Shown here: positions 54,670 through 62,928 of the stretch, piece after piece
Layout: the number at the start of each line of letters is the position of its first letter
Numbering within the stretch: position 1 is the first letter of the stretch
DNA from: Paucibacter sediminis
Lineage (GTDB): Bacteria > Pseudomonadota > Gammaproteobacteria > Burkholderiales > Burkholderiaceae_C
Assembly: GCF_030254645.1 (NCBI RefSeq)
Contig: NZ_CP116346.1
Span: 2,088,001-2,152,000, forward strand
Length of the DNA: 64,000 nucleotides
Reading direction: 5' to 3'
Notes under the pieces: model-generated
What the model saw: the letters and a program-made list of their open reading frames with translations, nothing else
Databases searched by the model: none
What the model was told of the DNA's origin: nothing
Made by a program: the position numbers and the translations under genes

Positions 54670-56406
54670 ATGGCTGAGCCCGGCCTGCCGCTGTATCCCT
54701 CGGGCGCGGACCTTGCTGCGCTGGAGCGGCAGCTGGCGGCGGCGGAACCGGCGCAGCGCGCCGCGGCGGGCAGTGCCCTGGCCTGGGCGCTGCGGCAGCG
54801 CGACAGTGCGCGCGCCCAGCGCCTGGTAGAGGAGGCGCTGGCGCAACTGAGCGCCGCGGCCGGCACGGCCAGCATCGCGGATTGGCGCTTGCAGATCCGG
54901 CTGGCGCTCACGGGCAGCGAGATCGCGGCCCTGTTCGGGCGCCTGGAGTCGGCCGAGGAGCAGCTGGCGCACGCCCGCGCCTGGCTGGCCGAGCACCCCG
55001 ATCCGCTGGCCAGCGGCGATGCGCTGCTGGCCGAGGCCGGCGTGGCCAAGGCGCGCGGCCAGCGCGAGCGCGAGCTCGACGCTTACCGGCGTGCCGCGGC
55101 CGTCTATGCCGAGGCGCGCCTGCTTGAGCGCCAGGCGCTGGCCGAGGCCTGGTCCGCCTACGAGGGCGCGTTCGGCGATCCCGGCGGCGCCCAGCCCGCC
55201 GGCGTGGGCATCGATGCGGCCGGCGATGCGCTGTGGAGCGCGGCACGCGCGCTGCGCCTGTCGCGGCGCGAGCCGGCCGAGGCGGCGGCGCTGTTCCTGC
55301 ATGCCAGCGAGCAGGCCCAGCGGGTGGGCCTGCTGCGCCTGGCGCTGATCTGCGTCATCAACGCCGGCACGGCGCTGCAGGGCCTGGGCGAGACCGACGA
55401 TGCGGTGGCCTGTTTCGACCTGGCCGAACGCGTCGCCCAACAGACCGGCTGGCCGACCCTGCTGGGCGCCATCCAGACGCGCTTGGCGGCGCTCTTCAAC
55501 GAACTCGGCCGGCTGGAGGAGGCGCATGAACTGGCCAGCGCCTCGTTGCGCTCGCTGGCCGCCACGCCGGGCGGCATCAACCGCGCCAATGCCTGCGCCG
55601 AGCTGTCGCGCAACCTGCTGCTGCAGGGGCGCGGCGTCGAGGCGGTGGCGCCGATGGACGAGGCCATCCGCATGTACCGCGAGGCGCAGTCGACCGACAA
55701 CCTCGCCCTGTGCCTGATCCATCAATCGCGCGCGCTGGCGGCGGCGGGCCGGCCCGACGCGGCGCTGGCGGCGATTGCCGAGGCCCGGGAGCTGATCGCC
55801 GCGCATGGCTTCACGGCCCTGACCCTGGGCGTGTACGAGGCGCTGGCGGAGATCCATCGCCGCCACCGCCTGCCGCCTCCGGCCGAGATGCGGGCAGCCA
55901 CGCCGGCGCTGCACTATTCGCTGGCCGCGCTGCACGAGGGGCAGCAGATCCCCGGCTGGAAGCCGCTCGCCCCGCTCTACATCGAGCTGGCCGACGATTG
56001 CGCGGCCGCGCAAGACTGGCCCGCCGCCTTCGGCCATGCGCGCAAGGCCATCGAGCTGCTGCAGCAGCAGCGCCAGCCGGCCAGCGGCCAGGCGCCGGGT
56101 GCGCGCCGCGTGGCCGAGGCGCCGCTGGCACTGCTGTCGGATGAGGGCGGCCTGTGGCGCCCGGCCTTTGCCACCCCGCTGGGCGACGCGGACGCCGCGG
56201 CCGCGGCGCTGCAGATGACGCCGCGCGAGCGCGCCATCCTGGCCTTGCTGGCGCGCAGCTATTCGAACAAGGAGATCGCCCAGGCCTTGGCGATCGGCGA
56301 CGAAACGGTCAAGTGGCACCTGAAGAAGGTCTACGCCAAGCTGCAGGCCGGCACGCGCAAGCATGCGGTGAGCCGCGCCCGGGCGCTGGGCCTGATCGGC
56401 TCCTGA
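54670..56406 (+). CDS. TPR-containing LuxR family transcriptional regulator
   Basis: Soluble regulator (578 aa). The first 500 residues are Ala-rich tandem helices of the TPR type (for example GTALQGLGETDDAVACFDLA; LGRLEEAHELASASLRSLAA), a protein-interaction solenoid. The C-terminal 65 residues are a LuxR helix-turn-helix: MTPRERAILALLARSYSNKE, IAQALAIGDETVKWHLKKVY, KLQAGTRKHAVSRARALGL (about 514-575). No ATPase or receiver domain, so the signal is probably a partner protein. A 17-codon ATG frame precedes it (54624) but is probably chance. Confidence 0.9.
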   Translation: MAEPGLPLYPSGADLAALERQLAAAEPAQRAAAGSALAWALRQRDSARAQRLVEEALAQLSAAAGTASIADWRLQIRLALTGSEIAALFGRLESAEEQLAHARAWLAEHPDPLASGDALLAEAGVAKARGQRERELDAYRRAAAVYAEARLLERQALAEAWSAYEGAFGDPGGAQPAGVGIDAAGDALWSAARALRLSRREPAEAAALFLHASEQAQRVGLLRLALICVINAGTALQGLGETDDAVACFDLAERVAQQTGWPTLLGAIQTRLAALFNELGRLEEAHELASASLRSLAATPGGINRANACAELSRNLLLQGRGVEAVAPMDEAIRMYREAQSTDNLALCLIHQSRALAAAGRPDAALAAIAEARELIAAHGFTALTLGVYEALAEIHRRHRLPPPAEMRAATPALHYSLAALHEGQQIPGWKPLAPLYIELADDCAAAQDWPAAFGHARKAIELLQQQRQPASGQAPGARRVAEAPLALLSDEGGLWRPAFATPLGDADAAAAALQMTPRERAILALLARSYSNKEIAQALAIGDETVKWHLKKVYAKLQAGTRKHAVSRARALGLIGS

Positions 56407-56461
56407 GACCTCGCCTCCCGGGCCGGCAGCGGCCTCATGGCTTTCCCGCCCCCATGCCTCA

Positions 56462-56484
56462 GGGCCCCCCGCGCCGGGGGGCCC
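56462..56484. terminator. Very GC-rich hairpin after the LuxR gene
   Basis: Inverted repeat of nine bases (GGGCCCCCC and its complement) separated by five. No U-tract. May limit read-through between the regulator and the peptidase operon. Confidence 0.45.
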
Positions 56485-56578
56485 GGGCCACCCCCCTGGC
56501 TCCCTATGCTGGGCCTTCCCGGTGCACGCATGTCTGCATGCGAACGTGCCGCCGCCCCAGCCAATAGGAGAGACCCCC

Positions 56579-57250
56579 ATGATTGCTCGCCCCGAGGCGC
56601 CCGAGCCCCGAGCCCCTTCCGCCACCGGTGCCTGGCGCCAGACCGGCCTGGCGGCCTTGCTGCTGGCCGGCGCCCTGACGGCCATGCCGGCGGCGGCCAC
56701 CCAGCTGCTGCCGCACAACCTCACCAAGCTGATCGCGACCTCCGACCTGATCGTCTCCGGCACGGTCAAGAACGTCAGCGACGGCATGGACAACGGTGTG
56801 CCCTACACCGAGGTGACCCTGTCGGTGGCCGCCTCGGCCAAGAAGAAGCTGGCACCGCGCTCGGAGTTCAAGTTCCGCCAGTTCGGCATGCTCAAGCCCC
56901 GCAAGATGGCCAATGGCAAGTTCTTCCTGGGCCAGGCGCCCGAGGGTTTTGCCAAGTGGCGCAAGGACGAACAGGTCATCGCCTTCATGTACCGGCCCGC
57001 GGCCAAGACCGGGCTGCGCACGACGGTCGGCCTGGAGCAGGGCAAGTTCACCACGGTGGGCGGGCGCACCGCGAATGCCGACTTCAACCGCAATCTGTTC
57101 AAGGACGTGACGGTCAGCGCCGGCCTGCTGAACGCCACCGAGACCGCGATGTTGAAGAAGCCTGCCGGCGATGTGGATGCCGTCGCGCTGATGTCGCTGG
57201 TGAACCGCGCGGTTGCCGGCCAGTGGATTGAAAAGGGAGTGATGCGCTGA
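56579..57250 (+). CDS. Hypothetical secreted protein, partner of the metallopeptidase
   Basis: Exported 223-aa protein. Signal region (LAALLLAGALTAMPAAA) after an N-terminal polar segment, then beta-rich domain LIATSDLIVSGTVKNVSDGM, EVTLSVAASAKKKLAPRSEF, VIAFMYRPAAKTGLRTTVGL. AGGAGAGACCCCC precedes the ATG at 56579. Its stop overlaps the start of the peptidase gene by one base, so the two are translated together; it may be a chaperone or propeptide-like partner. No domain name recognised. Confidence 0.8.
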   Translation: MIARPEAPEPRAPSATGAWRQTGLAALLLAGALTAMPAAATQLLPHNLTKLIATSDLIVSGTVKNVSDGMDNGVPYTEVTLSVAASAKKKLAPRSEFKFRQFGMLKPRKMANGKFFLGQAPEGFAKWRKDEQVIAFMYRPAAKTGLRTTVGLEQGKFTTVGGRTANADFNRNLFKDVTVSAGLLNATETAMLKKPAGDVDAVALMSLVNRAVAGQWIEKGVMR

Positions 57251-59775
57251 TGAACAAGACCTACCGAATCGTCGCCGCACTCGCGGTCAGCCTGCTGGGC
57301 AGCGCTGCCGTGCAGGCCGCCGGCCCGCTGATGCTCAACGACAAGCCGCGCGACCCCCAGCCGCTGCGCTGGAACACGGCCACGCCGATCCCGGTCTACA
57401 CCGACCTGGGCGTCTTCACCTATGACTTCGACGGCACCACCCCCTTCATCACCAATGCGCGCGCCAACGAGATGGTCAAGTTCGCGATTGGGCAGTGGAG
57501 CGCCGTGCCGACCTCGACGCTGAAGGCCTACTGGGCCGGCGACTTCAGCAAGGTGCCGTCCATCAACGCCGACGTGACGGTGAACAACGCCAGACAGGTC
57601 TACGCGCAGGAGAACGGGCGCGGACTGCATGTCGTCTACGACACCACCGGCGAGATCCTGGCCGACTTCTTCGGCGTCTCGCCCGACTCGGTGCTGGGCA
57701 TTGCCTTCCCCAAGATCGCCATCGACAGCGACGGCGACGGCTACGAGGACACCATCGTCGAGGCGATGGCCCTGATGAACGGCTATGCGGTGCAGGCCAA
57801 CGACACCGACGGCCGCTTCTTCAACGGCATCATGACGCATGAGTTCGGCCATGCCTTCAACCTGTCGCATTCGCAGGTGAACGGCTCGATGGCCTACTTC
57901 AGCATGCCGGGCTGGTACGACCTCTACCCCGGCGTGCCCGGCTGCGTGCCGGCCCGCCACATCCCGGGCTGGGGCGGCAACGACATGCCGGTCCAGTATG
58001 TCGAGACCATGTTCCCCTACATCAATCCGCGCGCTCAGATCGGCGCGGAGATGAGCACGGTGGACATGCCCGACGACATCGCGGCGATTTCCAACCTCTA
58101 TCCCACGCCGGGTTACCGGAGCAGCACCGGCTCGATCAGCGGCGTGCTGCGCCTGAAGGACGGCCGCACCCCCTACAGCGGCGTCAACATCATCGCCCGC
58201 AACGTCAACAACCCGCTTGGCGACGCCGTGTCGGCGATGACCGGCGACCAGACCCAGGGCAAGCTCGGCCCGGACGGCCGTTTCCGCATCACCAACCTGA
58301 AGCCGGGCCAAAGCTATTGGCTGTACATGGAGGAGATCGTCGCCGGCGGCTATCCGACGACGCCGCGCGCGCTGGTGTCCGAAGCCGAATACTGGAACGT
58401 GGCCGAGAGCGCCAACCCGGCCAACGACAAGGCCTGCGACATGACGGCCATCACCGCGGTGGCCGGCAGCACCCAGACCGCCAACCTGACCTTCAATGGC
58501 TATGACCAGGGCGTGCAGTTCTATCCGGTGGTCGACGCCGCGCTGGCGAAGCTCTCCAAGAACGGTGGCATGGCGTCCGGTCTGTTCTATGCGACCCAGT
58601 TCACCTGGGACATCAACAAGGGCATCCAGGTCATGCCGCCGAATGTGATCGGCACCAATGGCGCGATCAGCCGCAACGGGCAGAAGATCCTGGTCAACGC
58701 CGATCTCAATGGCAATGGCATCAACACGATGGCCTTGTGGGCCGGCCCGGGCAAGCTCAGCAGCATCGGCGACCTGAACGGCGATACCTGCGGCGGCGAG
58801 GGTCAGCAAGGCGTGTCCTCCAGCTACGGCTTTGCCTTGGACGACGACGGCCGCACGGCGGTGGGCCTGGCCTATCTGGACGTCAAGAAGAACGGCCAAT
58901 GCCAGGACAGCTTCGGCGGCTCCATCGTGCCGGTGGCCTGGACCGAAGGCGGCGGCATGCGCAAGCTCGACGACAGCGGCTTCGACTACGCGACCGAAGG
59001 CTGGCTGCGTGCCCAGGCGGTGTCGGGCGACGGCAGCGTCGTGCTGGGCGAGACCAACTACTCGAAGGCAATGGCCTGGGTCAACCAGGGCAAGCGCATC
59101 GACCTGTTCAAGCTGCACGGCGCGGTGAATGCCTATGCGGTGAATCGCGACGGCACCCGGGTCATGCTGGACACCACCAAGGCGGTCATGCGCAGCTACG
59201 ACGGGGTCAGCTACGAGGACCGCATCTCCAACGGCCCGCTGTTGTGGAACCCCAAGAAGGGCCCGGCCGCGGTCACCAAGATCGCCGGGTTGCGCTGGTG
59301 CACCGATGTGGCCCTGCCGGCCCAGATCGATTGGGCGACCTGGCAGTATGTCGATCGCTGCGCCACCGAGGGCCCGGCGGCCGTCGAGGCCGACCTCGGT
59401 CTGGTGCCGCTGCAGATCAACGACATGAGCGACGATGGCAAGGTCATCATCGGTCGTGCCGGCTCCTACTGGCTGGGCAACTTCGAGGGCGTGATGTGGG
59501 TCGAGGGCGTCGGCTGGATCAAGCTCGCGGACTTCTTCCGCAAGCAGGGCGTGGCCGAGGCCTACCGTTTCGGCATGCAGAACCCGGGCTCGATCAACGG
59601 CGCCGGCACCGAGATGGTGGGCGGCCTGCTGGGGGCGATGGGCACCTGGTATGTGGACATGAAGCAGGTCTATGTGTGCCAGAACGGCAGCTCGGTGCAG
59701 ACCGGCTTCCCGCTGGGCTTCATCTCCAAGATCCAGTCGGGCGCCAAGATGGGTCGCTGCGAGCATCAGGGCTGA
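57250..59775 (+). CDS. Secreted zinc metallopeptidase (matrixin-like) with accessory domains
   Basis: Exported protein (841 aa). Signal peptide MNKTYRIVAALAVSLLGSAA ending VQAA. Zincin motif MTHEFGHAFNLSH (His 197, Glu 198, His 201, His 207): an HExxHxxNxxH form, with Asn where matrixins have Gly. DIAAISNLYP follows where the Met-turn region ends. Next is a carboxypeptidase-regulatory-like fold (SISGVLRLKDGRTPYSGVNI..LKPGQSYWLYMEE) and a C-terminal half of HAF-like repeats (GFALDDDGRTAVGLAYLD; GWLRAQAVSGDGSVVLGET; NDMSDDGKVIIGRAGS), a beta-propeller type. Co-translated with the upstream secreted protein. Confidence 0.85.
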   Translation: MNKTYRIVAALAVSLLGSAAVQAAGPLMLNDKPRDPQPLRWNTATPIPVYTDLGVFTYDFDGTTPFITNARANEMVKFAIGQWSAVPTSTLKAYWAGDFSKVPSINADVTVNNARQVYAQENGRGLHVVYDTTGEILADFFGVSPDSVLGIAFPKIAIDSDGDGYEDTIVEAMALMNGYAVQANDTDGRFFNGIMTHEFGHAFNLSHSQVNGSMAYFSMPGWYDLYPGVPGCVPARHIPGWGGNDMPVQYVETMFPYINPRAQIGAEMSTVDMPDDIAAISNLYPTPGYRSSTGSISGVLRLKDGRTPYSGVNIIARNVNNPLGDAVSAMTGDQTQGKLGPDGRFRITNLKPGQSYWLYMEEIVAGGYPTTPRALVSEAEYWNVAESANPANDKACDMTAITAVAGSTQTANLTFNGYDQGVQFYPVVDAALAKLSKNGGMASGLFYATQFTWDINKGIQVMPPNVIGTNGAISRNGQKILVNADLNGNGINTMALWAGPGKLSSIGDLNGDTCGGEGQQGVSSSYGFALDDDGRTAVGLAYLDVKKNGQCQDSFGGSIVPVAWTEGGGMRKLDDSGFDYATEGWLRAQAVSGDGSVVLGETNYSKAMAWVNQGKRIDLFKLHGAVNAYAVNRDGTRVMLDTTKAVMRSYDGVSYEDRISNGPLLWNPKKGPAAVTKIAGLRWCTDVALPAQIDWATWQYVDRCATEGPAAVEADLGLVPLQINDMSDDGKVIIGRAGSYWLGNFEGVMWVEGVGWIKLADFFRKQGVAEAYRFGMQNPGSINGAGTEMVGGLLGAMGTWYVDMKQVYVCQNGSSVQTGFPLGFISKIQSGAKMGRCEHQG

Positions 59776-59784
59776 GCCCCCGAA

Positions 59785-59819
59785 CTCCCTCGGTTAAGCT
59801 GCGGCTCTCACCGAGGGAG
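59785..59819 (+). promoter_or_regulatory. Hairpin that could cover the EamA gene's ribosome binding site
   Basis: CTCCCTCGGT (59785-59794) is a perfect complement of ACCGAGGGAG (59810-59819). The right arm contains GAGGGAG, the ribosome binding site 5 bases before the ATG at 59825. Folding would hide it. No U-tract follows, so this is not a clear terminator. Confidence 0.6.
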
Positions 59820-59824
59820 CTCCG

Positions 59825-60724
59825 ATGCAGTTGGGCGATCGCCTGCCGTTCAGGCATTTCCTGTTGGCCCTGGCCGTGGTCGCCATCTGGGGCAGCAATT
59901 TCGTTGTTATCCGGCTGGGGCTGAATGCCTTCCCGCCGCTGCTGTTCGCGGCGCTGCGCTTTGCCATGGCGGTGCTGCCGGCGATCTTGTTCGTGCCGCG
60001 CCCCACCGCGCCCTGGCGCAATCTGGCCGCCTACGGCCTGCTGATCGGCGTGGGCCAGTTCGGCCTGCTGTTCCTGGCCATGCGCAGCCAGATCTCGCCG
60101 GGCCTGGCCTCGCTGGTGATACAGACCCAGGTGTTCTTCACCCTGATGCTGGCGATGCGTGTGAACAAGGAGCGCGTGCAGGGCTACCAATGGTTATCCC
60201 TGCTGCTGGCCGGCGCGGGCATAGTCGTGATCGCCAGCCACACGGATGGCAGCACCACCGTGCTGGGCCTGGCGATGATTCTGCTGGCGGCCTTCAGCTG
60301 GGCCTGCGGCAATATGGTGGGCAAGCGCGCCGGCCAGGTGAACATGCTGGCCTATATGGTGTGGAGCAGCGCCTTCGCGGTGCCGCCGCTGCTGGCACTG
60401 TCGCTGCTCGTCGAGGGGCCAGGTCTTGCCTGGCAGAGCGTGCAGGCGGCGGATGCCGGTGCTTGGGGCTCGGTGCTGTGGCAGGCGCTCGGCAATACCT
60501 TGTTCGGCTACGGCGTCTGGGGCTGGCTGCTGGCACGCCACGCGGCCGCCACCATCGTGCCGATGGCGCTGCTGGTGCCGGTGTTCGGCATGAGCACGGC
60601 GGCCTGGTATCTGGGCGAGTCGCTGCCGGCCTGGAAGCTGGCCGCCGCCGCCCTGGTGCTGAGCGGGCTGGCGCTGAACCTGCTGTGGCCGCTGCGGCCC
60701 TGGAAGCGGGTGGCAGGTATTTGA
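59825..60724 (+). CDS. EamA/DMT family transporter
   Basis: Inner-membrane exporter (299 aa) of the drug/metabolite superfamily with ten helices in two EamA repeats: LALAVVAIWGSNFVVIRLGL, FGLLFLAMRSQISPGLASLV, then GLAMILLAAFSWACGNMVGK and LLVPVFGMSTAAWYLGE. The early W-G-S-N-F and the middle Q-T-x-V positions are typical (YdcZ/RhaT-like amino acid or metabolite exporters). Substrate unknown. Confidence 0.92.
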   Translation: MQLGDRLPFRHFLLALAVVAIWGSNFVVIRLGLNAFPPLLFAALRFAMAVLPAILFVPRPTAPWRNLAAYGLLIGVGQFGLLFLAMRSQISPGLASLVIQTQVFFTLMLAMRVNKERVQGYQWLSLLLAGAGIVVIASHTDGSTTVLGLAMILLAAFSWACGNMVGKRAGQVNMLAYMVWSSAFAVPPLLALSLLVEGPGLAWQSVQAADAGAWGSVLWQALGNTLFGYGVWGWLLARHAAATIVPMALLVPVFGMSTAAWYLGESLPAWKLAAAALVLSGLALNLLWPLRPWKRVAGI

Positions 60725-60742
60725 GCGGCTATGCTGGGCGCC

Positions 60743-61441
60743 ATGCAGATTGAAACCCACATCGCCGCTGCGTCCGAAGCCCAGGCCAAGGCCGCGCTAG
60801 GCGCTCTGCTGACGGCCTACACGGCACCGTCCTTCGGCGTGCTGCCCAAGGCCGAACTGGACCTGGCGATGCTGCTGGCCCTGCAGGCGCTGGGCGCGAT
60901 CGGCGCCGACCCGTCCATCTATGACCTGGTGGCGACGCTGCGCGTCACCCGCCCGAAGGCGCGCAACCTGCTCTATGCGCTGGAGCTGCGCCGCTCCACG
61001 CCGGCCCTGCTGGACGCCAAGCTCAAGACCCTGCTGCGCACGCCCATCCTGCACAAGCAGGGCGAGCTGTTCGCGCTGGAAGTGGAGAACCCGCTGCTGG
61101 CCGACCATCTGAAGGCACGCCTGCAGCAACTCGGCCATGCCAGCGACGGCTCCTTCTCGGCCAGCCTGATCACGCTCAAGCTCGAGGCCATGGTGGCCCT
61201 GGTGGCTTCCTGCCTGAGCGCCGAGGAGCAGGAGAAGCTGCGCCTGGCGCTGGTGAAGGCCGGTGCGCCCGACACCTCGCTGCGCGGCCTGCTGGCCGCC
61301 GCCTTCAAGAAGCTGGGCGCCAAGCTGGCGTCCAAGGCCGGCGAGGCCGCGGCCGAGCAGGTGTCCGACTACCTGGGCCCCCTGCTCGATGCCGCCACCA
61401 AGACGGCGGCGGCCAAGCTCGGCGCCCTGCTCAAGGCCTAG
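60743..61441 (+). CDS. Hypothetical protein with a helix-turn-helix-like segment
   Basis: Soluble 232-aa protein, helix-rich. Residues about 25-75 read FGVLPKAELDLAMLLALQAL, then YDLVATLRVTRPKARNLLYA, which looks like a winged-helix or HTH domain (conserved PK.ELD and V.R.KARNLLY pattern that I have seen only in unknown proteins). The second half is Lys/Ala-rich amphipathic helices. Starts 18 bases after the EamA stop. An alternative start is 60731. Function unknown. Confidence 0.7.
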   Translation: MQIETHIAAASEAQAKAALGALLTAYTAPSFGVLPKAELDLAMLLALQALGAIGADPSIYDLVATLRVTRPKARNLLYALELRRSTPALLDAKLKTLLRTPILHKQGELFALEVENPLLADHLKARLQQLGHASDGSFSASLITLKLEAMVALVASCLSAEEQEKLRLALVKAGAPDTSLRGLLAAAFKKLGAKLASKAGEAAAEQVSDYLGPLLDAATKTAAAKLGALLKA

Positions 61442-61446
61442 GGTCC

Positions 61447-62355
61447 TTAGCGGTTGCCGGCCGCCACCGGCGCCAGCCCCCTCAGATAGCCATACAGCGC
61501 GGTGGCGTCGGCATCGCTGAGCGCGGCCAGCGAGGCGAAGGGCATCACGGGGCTGACGCTGCTGCCATCCGGCCGCTTGCCGCTGCGCAGCATGGCGATG
61601 AACTGCGGCGCGCTGGCATAGCGTGCGAGGGCGCTGCCGCTGCCGCTGGTGAGGTTGGCGGCGGCCGGCCAGTCCGGCGGCGCGCCGGGGATCTTGCCGC
61701 CCGAGAGCTGGGCGCCATGGCAGCCGATGCAGCCGTTTGCCACATAAGCGCCATGCGCAGCCGAGCCGTCCTCTACCAGCGGCGGGGTGGGCGGCAGGCG
61801 GTGGTCGATCTTCTCGGCCGCATCCTTCACCACGCCGGCGGCGTAAAGCGTCTTCACCAGCGCCGGCACGCGCCATTGCGCGGCCTCGCCCGCCGCCGGC
61901 GGCAGCTGCTTCACATAGGCCACCAGGGCGCCCAGGTCGGCATCGGTGAGGCGGTTGTAGTCCTCGCTGGGCATGATGAAGAGCGGCCGGCCGTCGGGCT
62001 TGACGCCGTGGCGCACCGTGCGCACCCAGTCCTCGTTGCGGTAGCCCGCCACCACCGAGCCGGGGCCGGGGCTGATATTGGGCGCCTTGGCGTAGAGGCC
62101 GCCGTCGGCGCCGTCGATGAAGGCCTTGCCCACGCCGCTGGCGCCATGGCAGTCGGCACAGCCGCGGCTGGCGAACAGGTAGCGGCCGCGCTCCAGCGCC
62201 GCCGCGTCGCCGGGGATGGCCACCGCCGCCACCGGCAGCTCGATGCGGCGCGCGGCCTTGCGATCGCCCAGATAGGCGCCGAGCGCCAGGCCGGCGGCAC
62301 CCAGGGCCGCCAGGCCCACCACGCTCAACAGGCTGCGTTTGATCCAGGGGTTCAT
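61447..62355 (-). CDS. Membrane-anchored dihaem cytochrome c
   Basis: Periplasmic electron carrier (302 aa) with an N-terminal anchor (SLLSVVGLAALGAAGLALGA) and two c-type haem sites: CADCH (Cys 66, Cys 69, His 70) and CIGCH (Cys 209, Cys 212, His 213). Distal Met ligands are likely in FIMPSEDYN and SPVMPFASL. The two-domain layout resembles the dihaem subunits of alcohol or aldehyde dehydrogenases. GGAG 9 bases upstream favours the ATG at 62355; the longer open frame upstream is spurious. Confidence 0.92.
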   Translation of the reverse strand: MNPWIKRSLLSVVGLAALGAAGLALGAYLGDRKAARRIELPVAAVAIPGDAAALERGRYLFASRGCADCHGASGVGKAFIDGADGGLYAKAPNISPGPGSVVAGYRNEDWVRTVRHGVKPDGRPLFIMPSEDYNRLTDADLGALVAYVKQLPPAAGEAAQWRVPALVKTLYAAGVVKDAAEKIDHRLPPTPPLVEDGSAAHGAYVANGCIGCHGAQLSGGKIPGAPPDWPAAANLTSGSGSALARYASAPQFIAMLRSGKRPDGSSVSPVMPFASLAALSDADATALYGYLRGLAPVAAGNR

Positions 62356-62447
62356 GTCTTGCTGCTCCATGCTTGGGAAGGCGCTCATTGTGGGCAGCCA
62401 CCGGCGGCCGCGCATCGCCCGATGGAGCCATGACTTTCGGGCCCGCC

Positions 62448-62789
62448 TCAGCTGGCGCAGGGCTGCGGCGCGCGCGTGTGCACCCACACCAGCTGCAGCG
62501 GCTGGGTGCCGTGGTTGACGATCTGGAAGGGCGCCTGCGGTGGGATCAGCAGGGTGCAGGGCCCCTGGAAGCGCTGCGGGCCGCCGGCGATCAGCAGCTT
62601 GCCGCTGCCGCTCTGGGCCAGCACCACCAGCTCGCCGGCGTGCTGCAGGATCTGGGTGTGGGCGCCGGGGGCCAGGCTGCGCAGCCAGACCTCGAAGCCT
62701 TGCAGGCCCAGGCGCTGGTCGGCCGCGGCCAGGCATTGCTCGCCCTCCAGGCGCAGGGTGGGCAGATGGGCGTGCTGGAAGATGTGCAT
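62448..62789 (-). CDS. Cupin-domain protein
   Basis: Single-domain cupin (113 aa), soluble. The cupin core is LAPGAHTQILQHAGELVVLA with SGSGKLLIAGGPQRFQGPCT and a later LLIPPQAPFQIVNHGTQPLQ. Metal-ligand positions are partly present (H in TQILQHAGE, H in VNHGTQ). May be a sensor or small enzyme. The upstream open frame to 62969 is rejected. Divergent from the MalT-type gene. Confidence 0.8.
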   Translation of the reverse strand: MHIFQHAHLPTLRLEGEQCLAAADQRLGLQGFEVWLRSLAPGAHTQILQHAGELVVLAQSGSGKLLIAGGPQRFQGPCTLLIPPQAPFQIVNHGTQPLQLVWVHTRAPQPCAS

Positions 62790-62928
62790 GACGGCCCAGT
62801 GTGCGCAGCGGTGGCGCCGGCCACATCGCCCGAAAGAGCCATGTCGCCCGGGCGCCGCAGCGACCGTAGCCCGCTTGGGTGACGTCAACCCTGAGTGCGC
62901 CGCGGGCATGCTGTTGCAGAATCCGCGC

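Noticed and set aside
54624-54677. 17-codon ATG frame between the SRPBCC and LuxR genes
   Set aside because: Starts by ATGA overlap but has no feature of a real peptide and its end overlaps the LuxR start; most likely chance.
56803-59766. 987-codon minus-strand open frame
   Set aside because: Antisense of the metallopeptidase gene; product is Gly/Val/His/Arg-rich with no motif.
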